Of a stretch of 64,000 bases of DNA, positions 1 to 9,193 are shown piece after piece. Where the stretch lies: the NCBI RefSeq assembly GCF_024498135.1, contig NZ_JANHOH010000003.1:1-64000 (forward strand). The letters are read 5' to 3'. This DNA comes from Mucilaginibacter aquariorum (GTDB lineage Bacteria; Bacteroidota; Bacteroidia; Sphingobacteriales; Sphingobacteriaceae). Position 1 is the stretch's first letter; each line of letters begins with the position of its first letter. The notes under the pieces are model-generated. The model was not told the DNA's origin, ran no database searches, and saw nothing but the letters and a program-made list of their open reading frames with translations. The position numbers and the translations under genes are program-made.

Positions 1-2
1 AA

Positions 3-101
3 GCGCTTGTTACAGATATGGTACAGTCTGACCTGCATTTAGCAAAAAAGGACGAGCACATGAAAAAGGGCGGCTTTAAAACATTAAACTATTTTGAATA
101 G
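3..101 (+). CDS. C-terminal end of an unidentified protein (5' partial)
   Basis: An open frame enters from the left edge and ends at a TAG at 99-101, giving 32 residues that finish in KTLNYFE. The composition is lysine-rich and soluble. I do not recognise the family. It is followed directly by decayed sequence, so it may be either the end of an intact gene or part of the same decay. Confidence 0.4.
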   Translation, partial: ALVTDMVQSDLHLAKKDEHMKKGGFKTLNYFE

Positions 102-239
102 TTTAACTCATTTCGGCATTATAATCAACTCATCGTTATCGGGTCTACCGGGACAACTGGTGCGGCAAAATTAATTAGCTCAAAAGTACCTAATGAGGGG
201 TAAAGATGCCTGGGACATATAGTGCCAGATCAGCACCCA

Positions 240-715
240 TACCAGCAATACGATTTATGAGCGTTTCCTTCTATATCGCACTAAACCCCAGCCTCTCGAT
301 CATGACGGCTTTTACAATAATGTAATACCATTTTGCAGGGATAATATTGGAAAGCACTGCAGTGCAGCCGGCATATTTTCAATGGGAAACATAAAGCCAC
401 TGAACAGGGTGGTGGGCAATAGCATGGCCATTAATGAAATGAGCATGGCCACCTGCTGCGAACTGTTTTAACTGAAATAAAAATACCCAGCGTAAGGCAG
501 GTTATAATAAAAAGTGTACTCTCGGCAAACAACAGAAAGACATTCCCGTTCACCGGCAAATCGAGTACAAAAACACTCAGTAATAAAATAGATGCCACAC
601 GTTAATGAGCGACAGCACAAGATAAGGTACTGCTTTTGACGTAATTACCAGCAATGGCTTAAAAGGCGAAACCAGCAGAATTTCCATAGTACGGTTTCCT
701 TTTCCTTTAACGATG
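240..715 (-). pseudogene. ABC-2 type transporter permease remnant (frameshifted)
   Basis: Read on the minus strand in shifting frames, this stretch gives the usual order of an ABC-2 (YhhJ/YbhR-type) permease. First comes an ATG near 687 followed by MEILLVSPFKPLLVITSKA. After a shift, ILLLSVFVLDLPVNGNVFLL and STLFIITCLTLGIFIS appear. After another shift, AMLLPTTLFSGFMFPIENMP appears, and after a last one SNIIPAKWYYIIVKAVMI. In intact relatives these form the central and C-terminal membrane helices of a drug or lipid exporter. At least three frameshifts and missing ends make it non-functional. No ABC ATPase is visible beside it. It lies upstream of an intact RND efflux operon, so an older export locus may have decayed here (inference). 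Confidence 0.75.
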
Positions 716-877
716 GATAACCGATTGTGCCGTTCATATGAGCATAAATAGAGCCCTAGGGCTGAATAGTATTATTCTGTTTATTGCCTTCATATTATTA
801 TTAATTGTAAATGAATTTATTGCTTGAAAAGTGGCCTGCGCTTTTCAAGCCTTTGTCTTTATACGGAATACCTTCTG

Positions 878-1054
878 TCATCCATAAGGGCTTAGGTCGT
901 CCTTTACTACAATATCCCCCTTTTTCAGCCATAGGCTAAGCATCACGTCCATCACCAGTTCTTCGGCAATTTCCTCTTCTTTTGTAAAACTAAGCGCGTA
1001 TCTATATAATTTAGTAAAATAACGACGGAACAAGGCATTAATGCAACTCCGCTG
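878..1054 (-). pseudogene. ECF RNA polymerase sigma factor remnant (region 2 only)
   Basis: The minus-strand frame encodes NALFRRYFTKLYRYALSF, then EEIAEELVMDVMLSLWLKK, then DIVVKDDLSPYG and a stop (TGA, 878-880). This is sigma region 2 of the SusCD-associated ECF factors of Bacteroidota, where the sequence normally continues with DLSAYLYRSVRN. The N-terminal start codon and all of region 4 are missing, so no working sigma factor can be made. No FecR or SusC gene lies beside it, so the rest of its locus has been lost or lies elsewhere. Confidence 0.75.
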
Positions 1055-1260
1055 CCTTCTTTACATTGCTTTAAGGGTAAATGATCCGGTAAATCTCCTA
1101 AGATATGGGACATTGTTTGCACGCAGTTTTACACGAACAAAATTATACGATGGATATAAGACGTATGTTAACTGTCTATTAAGTGATTATTAAGTAAATA
1201 AAGTGATGCAGGGCACTATTGTGAAAACGATGTTCAAAGATGTTTTAGCGTAGGGGTCGG

Positions 1261-1476
1261 ATGTTTAAACACCGTCGATTAAGAGTAATAATGGTACTTG
1301 GACTTATCCCATATATAATAGTTATGGCGTTGCTGGTGGCGGTTACGGTTTATCCGTTTATAGCAAACTATGCCTTTACATTACTCTTCATACTCACTGA
1401 TAATAAGGCGATTCGTTGCAAATCTTCCAAAAATTGGTTCGACCTTTCAATCGTTGAGAGTACGAGTCCGTGGTAA
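1261..1476 (+). CDS. Small hypothetical membrane peptide, doubtful
   Basis: A 71-residue frame with an ATG start, a basic N-terminus (MFKHRRLRV) and one or two hydrophobic stretches (about residues 9-33 and 36-46). The last residues are coded inside the 5' arm of the hairpin at 1465-1502. That is unusual for a real gene and suggests the frame is a relic joined to downstream terminator sequence. I recognise no family and see no clear ribosome-binding site or promoter. Confidence 0.2.
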   Translation: MFKHRRLRVIMVLGLIPYIIVMALLVAVTVYPFIANYAFTLLFILTDNKAIRCKSSKNWFDLSIVESTSPW

Positions 1477-1511
1477 AACGAAAAATCGTTTTACCACGGA
1501 CTTTTTCATTT
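1465..1511 (+). terminator. Strong intrinsic terminator
   Basis: A perfect 17-bp inverted repeat (1465-1481 with 1486-1502) encloses an AAAA loop and runs into a T-rich tail. It is the strongest terminator-like hairpin in the left part of the window. No intact gene precedes it, so it probably served a gene now lost. The stem is symmetric and may work in both directions. Confidence 0.8.
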
Positions 1512-1892
1512 TAACTCACTGTTAATCTGAAACATGGATCAATCGAGGAGTTTACTAAACGCGTTCGATGCTCGTTTCCTTCAAGCACCCATTTTTTCAG
1601 GAAAGTCGAACTTTTCTTATTTCCTTTAGTAGAGTAATAATTATTTCTACCTCATCATTTACGAGTTTTCGCTATCTCTGGTAGAGTCTTCCTTATTATT
1701 GAATGTCACAAAGTAAGCAGGTCAAAAAACTCCTTTCATTATGCGGTTATAGTAATAGTTGTGGCCAGGACAATCGCAAAAATGGCAATCATAAACCATA
1801 TACATAGACGGTCATCCCCTTTCCGTGATGTGAACTTTATCGTCCAATGTTTTCTGTTTTTAATGTCAGCTTTTAAAATGACACTTGTTATT
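1512..1892. other. Intergenic stretch without a recognisable gene
   Basis: About 380 bases of AT-rich sequence between the terminator and the tetR promoter. All six frames are broken and I recognise no protein fragment. A short minus-strand frame at 1739-1909 was considered and rejected. Together with the relics to its left it looks like decayed coding sequence. Confidence 0.5.
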
Positions 1893-1924
1893 TTTGTTTT
1901 ATTGAACACTGTTCTATAAATTTG
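1893..1924 (+). promoter_or_regulatory. tetR promoter with TetR-type operator in the spacer
   Basis: TTTG at 1893-1896 and TAAATTTG at 1917-1924 match the Bacteroidota promoter (TTTG, about 20 bp, TAnnTTTG), with a spacer of 20 bases. The spacer holds the palindrome GAACACTGTTC (1904-1914). The same 11-bp motif, in reverse orientation, occurs at 2651-2661 downstream of tetR. A repressor bound here would block the promoter, which fits autoregulation. Confidence 0.75.
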
Positions 1925-2020
1925 TATCGGCTTTAAATTATTCTAGGCAATCATGAAAAAAAGGATTGAAATTTAACCACACGAACGACGATCTTATATT
2001 TTTATCTTACCATCATTTAA

Positions 2021-2629
2021 ATGAGCATAGCAGAACGAAAACAGGAAGAGAAGCAGGAAATGCATAAGCACATCCTCAATGGGGCGCGTAAAATTTTTTT
2101 AGAGAAAGGCTATGAAAAAACCAGCATGCGTAATATTGCCCAGGAGATCAACTATAGTCCGGGCTCGCTATACTTTTATTTCAGGGACAAAAGTGAAATT
2201 TTCCACGAATTGCATAAGGAGGGCTTTCGTTTGCTGCTTAACCAGTTAAAAGTACTGGAAAAGGTCGGCGATCCCTTTGAGCGGTTAAAGGCCTCCGGCC
2301 GGGTTTTTATTCAGTTTGCGCGGGAGAACAAAGATTATTACAACCTGATGTTTATTGTTGACGAACCTGTAAAAGAATCCCTGCCTGAAGGGTTCCAGAT
2401 TGGCGAAGAGGCGATCAGTTATATGCAGGGAATGGTAAAGGAATGTCAACAGAAAGGCAAATTCAAGGATATGGACACAGAATATTTTACTTTCCTGATC
2501 ATTTCCGTGGTACATGGCATCTGCGCACTTTTCTGTAAACACCGCAATACCAGCTTTACTGGTAAAACCGATGACGAGTTGATGGAGAACGGCTATGAGG
2601 CTTTTGTGGCTTTACTCGAAAAGAGTTAG
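2021..2629 (+). CDS. TetR/AcrR family transcriptional repressor of the RND efflux operon
   Basis: A 202-residue TetR-family protein. An N-terminal helix-turn-helix (about residues 13-60) includes ILNGARKIFLEKGYEKTSMR and NYSPGSLYFYFRDKSEIFHE. The C-terminal part is an all-helical ligand and dimerisation domain that I cannot assign to a specific inducer. The ATG start follows an AT-rich leader with no Shine-Dalgarno sequence, as is usual in this phylum. It precedes tolC by 60 bases, and matching palindromes lie on both sides of it. It therefore very probably represses itself and the efflux operon until an inducer binds (inference from layout and family behaviour). Confidence 0.9.
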   Translation: MSIAERKQEEKQEMHKHILNGARKIFLEKGYEKTSMRNIAQEINYSPGSLYFYFRDKSEIFHELHKEGFRLLLNQLKVLEKVGDPFERLKASGRVFIQFARENKDYYNLMFIVDEPVKESLPEGFQIGEEAISYMQGMVKECQQKGKFKDMDTEYFTFLIISVVHGICALFCKHRNTSFTGKTDDELMENGYEAFVALLEKS

Positions 2630-2648
2630 CATATTTTTTTAGCAAATA

Positions 2649-2663
2649 TTGAACAGTGTTCAA
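2649..2663 (+). promoter_or_regulatory. Second TetR-type operator, upstream of tolC
   Basis: A perfect 15-bp palindrome, TTGAACAGTGTTCAA, centred on a single G, lies 27 bases before the tolC start. Its core GAACAGTGTTC is the exact reverse complement of the core in the tetR promoter. No good TAnnTTTG box follows it, so the operon may be read partly from the tetR promoter. Confidence 0.7.
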
Positions 2664-2689
2664 ATTTATAACAACGATTAATTAACATC

Positions 2690-4045
2690 ATGAAAAATCG
2701 AACCTTTTATTACTTCGCCCCCATCCTAATGGCAATTTTTGCCACTCAGATGGTGTATGGGCAGGGCAAGCTGGACGCATACATTCAGGAAGGACTTGCC
2801 ACGAATCAAAGCATCAAACAACAAAACTTTGTGCTTGAAAAAAGTGTGTATGCACTCAAGGAAGCCAAAAGTATGTTCCTGCCGGAGGTTACTTTTTCTA
2901 CCACTTACACAAAGGCAAACGGAGGGCGTACGATAGATTTCCCGACCGGCGACCTGTTCAACGGCGTTTACGCTACGCTGAACCAGCTGACGGGTACTAA
3001 CGCTTTTCCGCAGCTGCAAAACCAAAAGATTCTGCTCAATCCGGACAATTTCTATGATGCCAAATTCCGCACGACCCTTCCCATCCTGAATGCGGAACTG
3101 ATCTATAACAAGCGGATCAAAAAGCAGCAGGTAGACCTGCAAAAAGCCGAGGTATTGCTTTATAAGCGCGAACTGGTCAAAGAGATCAAAACGGCTTATT
3201 ACAGTTACCAGAAAGCCGTGTATGCGACCGGTATTTACGAATCTTCACTTCGTTTGGTTGAAGAAGGCCAAAGGATCAATACCAAGCTGTACGAAAACAG
3301 CAAAGTGAACCGCACCGTCGTGCTCCGAAGCCAGAACGAAGTGTCGAAGATCAATGCTTCGCTCACCGGTTCCAGGAAAACTGCAGAATCGGCCCGCTAT
3401 TATTTTAACTTCCTGCTGAACCGTCCGCTTACCGATAGTGTCATATTAGATGATATCAAAACACTTCCTGCCAGGGACCAACTGCTTGGAAACAGCGTTA
3501 CCGGTAGAGAGGAGTTGTCAAAGTTACGAATAGCTAAAGACATTAACGGCAACCTGACCGGGCTGGCCAAATCCTATATCGTACCCAAGTTAGGAACCTT
3601 TATCGACCTGGGTTCGCAGGCCTTTGACTGGAAGTTCAACAGTAACAGCCGTTACTACTTGTTTGGAATTTCCCTGGAATGGAACCTTTTCTCTTCCGGA
3701 AAAAACAATTACCGGGTAAAACAGGCGATTGCCGACCGGGAGGCTCTGGCATCACAAACCGATTACGTACAACAGCAATTGTTTACGGAATTAAAGGTAC
3801 GCCAGGCCAGCATGCAAAGCGCCATCGCGCAATACGAGGCAGCACAATCCCAATTAAAAACCAGTCAGATCTATTACGGGGATATGCTGAAGTTATACAA
3901 ACAAGGCATGGCGATCTACATCGAACTGCTGGATGCCCAGAACCAGTGGATAGATGCGCAGCTTCACGCCAATATTGCTCTTTACGACACCTGGATCGCA
4001 GATGCCGCGATCGAACGCGCCAATGCCAGTTTCACCATTCAATAA
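2690..4045 (+). CDS. TolC family outer-membrane efflux channel
   Basis: A 451-residue protein with a signal peptide (about residues 1-24, ending VYGQ) and the long helical repeats of the TolC/OMF family. The N-terminal half begins LDAYIQEGLATNQSIKQQN, and the C-terminal half contains the matching repeat ending in LKLYKQGMAIYIELLDAQNQ. It should form the trimeric outer-membrane channel and periplasmic tunnel of a tripartite pump. It is the first gene of the operon, 9 bases before the adaptor gene. In many proteobacterial systems the channel gene comes last or lies elsewhere, while channel-first order is common in Bacteroidota. Confidence 0.92.
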   Translation: MKNRTFYYFAPILMAIFATQMVYGQGKLDAYIQEGLATNQSIKQQNFVLEKSVYALKEAKSMFLPEVTFSTTYTKANGGRTIDFPTGDLFNGVYATLNQLTGTNAFPQLQNQKILLNPDNFYDAKFRTTLPILNAELIYNKRIKKQQVDLQKAEVLLYKRELVKEIKTAYYSYQKAVYATGIYESSLRLVEEGQRINTKLYENSKVNRTVVLRSQNEVSKINASLTGSRKTAESARYYFNFLLNRPLTDSVILDDIKTLPARDQLLGNSVTGREELSKLRIAKDINGNLTGLAKSYIVPKLGTFIDLGSQAFDWKFNSNSRYYLFGISLEWNLFSSGKNNYRVKQAIADREALASQTDYVQQQLFTELKVRQASMQSAIAQYEAAQSQLKTSQIYYGDMLKLYKQGMAIYIELLDAQNQWIDAQLHANIALYDTWIADAAIERANASFTIQ

Positions 4046-4054
4046 AAACCCATC

Positions 4055-5107
4055 ATGAAAAAAATAAAATTATTCAGTCTTGTTGCAGCCACTCTTATAG
4101 TCGTTGCATCCTGCAAAGAAAAATCCAAAGAAAAAGATCCTATTGGCGCACCGGATATCATTTCCGTTAAGGTTTCCAAGGTATCTGTTTTAGGCGTACC
4201 AGACCGCATTACTGCCACCGGCCTGGTCAGTACGGAGGATGAAGCCAAATACGCCTTCAAGATAGGCGGCGTGATCAGCCGCATCCTGGTACAGGAAGGC
4301 CAGTTCTTTAAACAGGGACAGTTGCTGGCAACCCTCAATTCCACCGAAATTTCAGCAGGTTTGGCGCAATCCAGTTTGGGCGTAGAAAAAGCGCAGCGTG
4401 ACTATAACCGGGCACTTAATCTTTACAAAGACAGTGTTTACACTTTGGAACAATTGCAGAATACCAAAACAGCTTTAGATGTTGCCAAAAAATCCAGGGA
4501 AGCGACAGCTTTTAATGAGCGTTATTCGAAAATATACGCGGCATCTGACGGCTTTGTAAGCAAGAAGATAGCGAACGAAGGCGAAGTAATTGCCGAAGGA
4601 ATGCCGGTGCTCCTTATAAACTCTACCGAACAGCACAACAGTTATTCGCTTAAAGTGGGTGTTACTGACCGGGAATGGGCCATTATTAAGCCCGCACAAA
4701 CAGCCAAAGTAACGCTCGACGGCTATGCAGGTCAAACCTTTAATGCCACTGTGTTCCGTAAGTCGCAGGCAGCTGATCGTGAATTGGGCTCGTTCCAGAT
4801 CGAACTTAAGCTGCAATTAAACGGTGCAAAGCCTGCGGTGGGCATGTTTGGCAAAGCCGAGATCGCTACACATCAGGATGAAAGCGTAATGGTAATTCCC
4901 TATGCGTCGCTGGTAGAGGCCGATGGCAACAAAGGATTTGTATTTACGACCGTAGGATTAAACCGGGTGAAACGGGTGCCGGTCAGCATTTTGAAATTCG
5001 ATAATGAAAATGTTTATCTCAAAGATAAATTGGAAGGTATAGACCAGATCGTAGTTTCCAACAGCGCCTACCTCAACGAACAGTCTTTTATCAAAATTAT
5101 TAAGTAA
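4055..5107 (+). CDS. RND efflux periplasmic adaptor (membrane-fusion lipoprotein)
   Basis: A 350-residue protein with a lipoprotein signal (MKKIKLFSLVAATLIVVASC, lipidated Cys about residue 20). The HlyD/AcrA order follows: a first barrel-sandwich part (IGGVISRILVQEGQFFKQGQ), a short helical hairpin (about 100-150), the second lipoyl half (AASDGFVSKKIANEGEVIAE), and beta-barrel and membrane-proximal domains to the end. It links the inner-membrane pump to the TolC channel. It lies 9 bases after tolC and 4 bases before the pump gene, so the three are co-transcribed and probably translationally coupled. Confidence 0.92.
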   Translation: MKKIKLFSLVAATLIVVASCKEKSKEKDPIGAPDIISVKVSKVSVLGVPDRITATGLVSTEDEAKYAFKIGGVISRILVQEGQFFKQGQLLATLNSTEISAGLAQSSLGVEKAQRDYNRALNLYKDSVYTLEQLQNTKTALDVAKKSREATAFNERYSKIYAASDGFVSKKIANEGEVIAEGMPVLLINSTEQHNSYSLKVGVTDREWAIIKPAQTAKVTLDGYAGQTFNATVFRKSQAADRELGSFQIELKLQLNGAKPAVGMFGKAEIATHQDESVMVIPYASLVEADGNKGFVFTTVGLNRVKRVPVSILKFDNENVYLKDKLEGIDQIVVSNSAYLNEQSFIKIIK

Positions 5108-5111
5108 GGCC

Positions 5112-8100
5112 ATGAAGATCACAAATTTTGCCGTTAAGAACTATCAGTTCACGCTGATCATATTCCTTTTGGTGGCAGTTGTCGGCCTGCTGACACTGTT
5201 CACTATGCCCCGTTCGGAAGATCCGACCACGCACCCGCCGCAGTATATCATTACGGTCATTTACCCGGGTACCAGTCCCAAGGATATGGAAGAGCAGGTA
5301 GTAAAGCCTATCGAAAATAAGATCTACGGGCTGGAAAATATTGAAAAGATCCTCACTACCGTAGAAGACGGCGTGGCGGTTATCCAACCTAAATTCAAAT
5401 ACGGTGTGGATGTAGACAATAAATACCAGGAAATTTCCACCGAGATAAATGCTTTGAAAAACAGCGAACTTCCCAAGGATATTTACCTGATCAAAACAGA
5501 AAAGGTTTCCTCATCAGATGTAAAGGTAATACAGGTTGCCCTGGTTTCCGACAATGCTTCTGGTAAAATGCTGCGGGACGAAGCAGACATCTTAAAAACA
5601 CAATTAGAGAAAATTACCAACCTGAAAGAGGTGAAATATTTTGGTATGCCCGAGCAGGAGATCCGCATTGATATGCAGCTGGATAAACTGGCGCAACTCA
5701 AGATACCGCTTAATGTGGTCATGGGTAGTTTGCAAAGCGAAGCGGCAGATATTCCCGGAGGCAGCATTAACCTGGACAGCAAGGTGTTTAACGTCAAAAC
5801 CAGCGGCAAATTCAAAAACACCGATGATGTGGCCAATACGGTTATTTATAATGCCAACGGCAAGATCATTTATTTGAAAGATGTGGCCACGGTAAGTTAT
5901 AAGGACGGTACGGTCAACCACATCACACGGATAAATGGGCACCGTTGTGTGCTGGTTACAGCGGCTATGAAAGACAATGTGAATATTGCCAGCGTTCAGA
6001 AAGAATATTTACCGGTACTGGAAGCGTTTGGCAAAACCTTGCCGGAAAATATCCACATGGTCAAAAACTTTGACCAGGCTAATATGGTATCCGAGCGTTT
6101 GGGCCATTTGGGTTTTGATTTTAGTTTGGCCATTGTGCTGGTCGTGATCACTTTGCTGCCATTAGGCTTCAGGGCTTCCCTGATCGTAATGATCTCTATC
6201 CCGCTCTCCTTAGCACTTGGACTTATTGCCATGAATCTGTTGGGCTATTCATTGAACCAGCTGAGTATTGTCGGGCTGGTGGTCGCTTTAGGATTGCTGG
6301 TAGATGACAGTATCGTCGTCGTAGAAAATATTGAACGCTGGCTTAGGGAAGGGCATTCCCGTACGGATGCCATTTTTAAGGGAACGAAACAGATCGGTGC
6401 CGCTGTTGTTGGCTGTACCGCTACGCTGGTTATCGCATTCCTTCCGCTTGCTTTTTTACCCGATGTGGCCGGTGAATTTATCCGGAGCCTGCCGATGGCG
6501 GTAATGACCAGCGTTCTGGCATCTATGATCGTCGCTTTGACGCTTGTACCTTTCCTGGGTAGCCGGATGTTAAAAACCCATACGCATGGCGAGGGTAACT
6601 TCTTTTTAAAACACCTGCAAAGGTTTCTGACCAGATCTTACAGCCGCGTTATGCCGCTTGCCCTAAAATGGCCGAAAGCAACTATCGGCATATCATTAGC
6701 CTTAAGCGGACTGGCATTTTTCCTGTTCACATTAACCGGATTTAAACTTTTCCCCACGTCGGAAAAACCGATGTTCCTGATCAATATCAAAATGCCCCTA
6801 CAGGCAGATATACCGGAAAGCGACCGGGCAACTAAACTGGTGGAAGGAGAATTGAAAAAACATAAAGAGATTGTTTATTACACCTCTAACGTAGGTAAAG
6901 GTAACCCACAGATCTATTACAATGTTCATCAGCAGGATGTAAAACCTGATTTTGCCCAGGTATTTGTCCAGTTGGATGATGAAGCTAAACCTGGCGAAAA
7001 AACAGATCTGATCAAACGATTGAGAAAGAAATTCAACGACTTCCCCTATGCTAGGATCGAAATAAAGGATTTTGAACAGGGAACACCTATCGAAGCAAAT
7101 ATTGTGGTAAGAGTATTCGGCGAGAACCAGGATACCTTACGATCCCTTTCATTTAAAGTGGAAGAGATCCTGAAGAAACACCCGGGCACATTCTTCGTCA
7201 ATAACGAACTCAATACTTACAAATCCGACGTTAAAATAAAGATCGATAAGGAGAAGGCCCGTACTTTGGGTGTCCTAACCAGTGATGTAGACAAAGTCAT
7301 CCGTATGGCGGTAGCGGGGCTGACCGTAGGGGATTATATTGATGACCGGGGCGATTCACGCAACGTAGTGATCACCATGCCCAGGGATAAGTTTTCCAAT
7401 TTAAATGCACTTAAAAAACTTTATGTCAACAATGTGCAGGGCATCCCGGTGCTGGTAGACCAGATCGCTACGATCTCTTTTGAAACTTCACCCACCGCGA
7501 TCAACCACTTTAATAAATCACGGTTTGCCAAGGTTACTTCCCTCACTAAAGAGCATGTACTGGCCAATGATATTCTCAAAGACGTCGTTCCGCAGTTAAA
7601 TAATTTAAAGATGCCACCGGGCTATTCTTACAAGCTCTCCGGCGAGGCCGAGTCAGAAGGTGATGCGCTTGGCGGTAATTTTCTATCGGTGATCATATTA
7701 AGCACCTTCCTTTTCATCGGTGTATTGCTGCTGCAGTTTAAAACCTTTAAAGGGATCATTATTGTACTATCGATCATACCCCTGGGAGTTCTTGGCGGCG
7801 TGGTATTCCTGCTCTTCACCGGCAACCCTATGTCGCTGGTATCAATCATTGGTTTCATCGGGCTATCAGGTATACAGGTTAAAAATTCGCTGCTACTGGT
7901 TGATTTTACCAACCAGTTGCGCATGGAAGGACATAGTATCGATGAGGCCATCAGCATGGCCGGCGAAACCCGCTTTCTGCCGGTAGTGCTTACATCCATT
8001 ACGGCCATTTGTGGCTTGCTGCCTATTGCCCTGAACCCTAATCCGCTTATCGCGCCATTAGCTATCGTATTGATCGGCGGATTGATCAGTTCTACCATCC

Positions 8101-8165
8101 TATCGAGGATTGTAACGCCGGTAATGTATAAACTGATACCGCCGAGCATTGAAGATGATTTATAA
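5112..8165 (+). CDS. RND superfamily efflux pump, AcrB-like inner-membrane subunit
   Basis: A 1017-residue RND transporter of normal length. One TM helix near residues 13-31 is followed by a large periplasmic porter domain, TM2-TM6, a second porter domain and TM7-TM12. The proton-relay acids are present in TM4 (VVALGLLVDDSIVVVENIER), and the matching lysine is in TM10 (GIQVKNSLLLVDF). It exports hydrophobic compounds using the proton gradient. The substrate cannot be read from the sequence. The family resembles the HAE-type drug pumps more than the heavy-metal CusA type. It is the last gene of the operon. The 94 bases to the next gene hold no obvious terminator, so read-through into the SDR is possible. 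Confidence 0.93.
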   Translation: MKITNFAVKNYQFTLIIFLLVAVVGLLTLFTMPRSEDPTTHPPQYIITVIYPGTSPKDMEEQVVKPIENKIYGLENIEKILTTVEDGVAVIQPKFKYGVDVDNKYQEISTEINALKNSELPKDIYLIKTEKVSSSDVKVIQVALVSDNASGKMLRDEADILKTQLEKITNLKEVKYFGMPEQEIRIDMQLDKLAQLKIPLNVVMGSLQSEAADIPGGSINLDSKVFNVKTSGKFKNTDDVANTVIYNANGKIIYLKDVATVSYKDGTVNHITRINGHRCVLVTAAMKDNVNIASVQKEYLPVLEAFGKTLPENIHMVKNFDQANMVSERLGHLGFDFSLAIVLVVITLLPLGFRASLIVMISIPLSLALGLIAMNLLGYSLNQLSIVGLVVALGLLVDDSIVVVENIERWLREGHSRTDAIFKGTKQIGAAVVGCTATLVIAFLPLAFLPDVAGEFIRSLPMAVMTSVLASMIVALTLVPFLGSRMLKTHTHGEGNFFLKHLQRFLTRSYSRVMPLALKWPKATIGISLALSGLAFFLFTLTGFKLFPTSEKPMFLINIKMPLQADIPESDRATKLVEGELKKHKEIVYYTSNVGKGNPQIYYNVHQQDVKPDFAQVFVQLDDEAKPGEKTDLIKRLRKKFNDFPYARIEIKDFEQGTPIEANIVVRVFGENQDTLRSLSFKVEEILKKHPGTFFVNNELNTYKSDVKIKIDKEKARTLGVLTSDVDKVIRMAVAGLTVGDYIDDRGDSRNVVITMPRDKFSNLNALKKLYVNNVQGIPVLVDQIATISFETSPTAINHFNKSRFAKVTSLTKEHVLANDILKDVVPQLNNLKMPPGYSYKLSGEAESEGDALGGNFLSVIILSTFLFIGVLLLQFKTFKGIIIVLSIIPLGVLGGVVFLLFTGNPMSLVSIIGFIGLSGIQVKNSLLLVDFTNQLRMEGHSIDEAISMAGETRFLPVVLTSITAICGLLPIALNPNPLIAPLAIVLIGGLISSTILSRIVTPVMYKLIPPSIEDDL

Positions 8166-8259
8166 TAAATGAATTAGAAAACTGTAAAAAACACATTGAA
8201 GAAGCTGATTATTAACACATTTTAAAATTCAAAAATCACTAACATAAATTTTAATCCAC

Positions 8260-9036
8260 ATGAAAGAATACATATTGCTCACCGGCGCATCATCCGGTAT
8301 TGGCTACGAAATGGCCAATCAATTAGCAGCCAAAAGCTTGAATCTGATATTGGTTGCCCGCACTGAAACCAAATTGCAGCAAATGCAAACTGAACTAACA
8401 AACAAGTATGGCATATTGGTTCGATATTTCGTTGCAGATCTCTTTGATGTAAATGCTGCTAAAGACCTTTACAAAAATATCCAACAAGAAAATTTATTAG
8501 TAACCCACCTGGTGAATAATGCAGGTGTAGGCAACTATGGTAATTTTATTGAAACGTCATTGGAAGAAGAACTGAGCATGATCGAATTAAATATCTCCAG
8601 TTTGGTAGTACTTACCAAGCTCTTTGCAAAAGATATGGTCAGTCGCAAATCTGGTAGAATTATGAACATAGGATCACTGCTTTCATTTTTGCCATTTCCA
8701 TATTTTGCAGTTTACTCTTCTACCAAAGCTTTCGTAAAGGCGTTTAGTGAAACGCTTGCTGCCGAATTGGATGGCACCGGCGTTATCCTTACATCGCTTT
8801 ACCCCGGCACGGTAGATACAGGCTTTACCACAGAGAAGATGCAATCTACAAATCTTCATAAAACCAAGCCAATGCATCCCAAAGTTGTGGCAGCGCAAGG
8901 AGTGAAACACCTTTTACATGGAAAAGGGAAAAAAGTAGTTGGCTTTCAAAACTGGTTGAACTCAAAACTGTCAAGTTTTGTCCCTGATCTTATTATGATG
9001 AAGATAAAAAAGAATCTCGCAAGTATTAAATCGTGA
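8260..9036 (+). CDS. Short-chain dehydrogenase/reductase (SDR), classical type
   Basis: A 258-residue Rossmann-fold oxidoreductase. It has the cofactor motif TGASSGIGYE (about residues 7-16), the structural NNAG motif (about residues 87-90), a catalytic Ser in the region MNIGSLLSF, and the active-site YSSTK pair (about residues 151-155). The first strand (LLTGASSG) and the following ARTETK suggest NADPH preference (inference). It is most like the DltE/YqjQ group of SDRs. The substrate is unknown. It follows the RND operon on the same strand and may be co-expressed with it. Confidence 0.88.
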   Translation: MKEYILLTGASSGIGYEMANQLAAKSLNLILVARTETKLQQMQTELTNKYGILVRYFVADLFDVNAAKDLYKNIQQENLLVTHLVNNAGVGNYGNFIETSLEEELSMIELNISSLVVLTKLFAKDMVSRKSGRIMNIGSLLSFLPFPYFAVYSSTKAFVKAFSETLAAELDGTGVILTSLYPGTVDTGFTTEKMQSTNLHKTKPMHPKVVAAQGVKHLLHGKGKKVVGFQNWLNSKLSSFVPDLIMMKIKKNLASIKS

Positions 9037-9193
9037 TTCTTTATAAATTAAATACCCAATACAATGAAAACGACAACACTATCAAGCATAACGTCAAGAT
9101 TTTATTTACAAAGTTTACATTTTAGTTTACAATCCTGATTCTTCGGGCGGAAAGATCTCAAGGTAATTTCGCTGAATCAATTTTAATTAGGAT

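Noticed and set aside
1739..1909. Minus-strand 56-residue frame with a GTG start and a hydrophobic C-terminus
   Set aside because: The start codon lies inside the tetR operator, there is no promoter, and the frame ends in decayed sequence. It may be a relic but does not support a gene call.
7628..8149. 173-residue minus-strand frame inside the RND pump gene
   Set aside because: It is entirely antisense to a conserved membrane domain and its residues follow the codon pattern of the real gene. It is a shadow.
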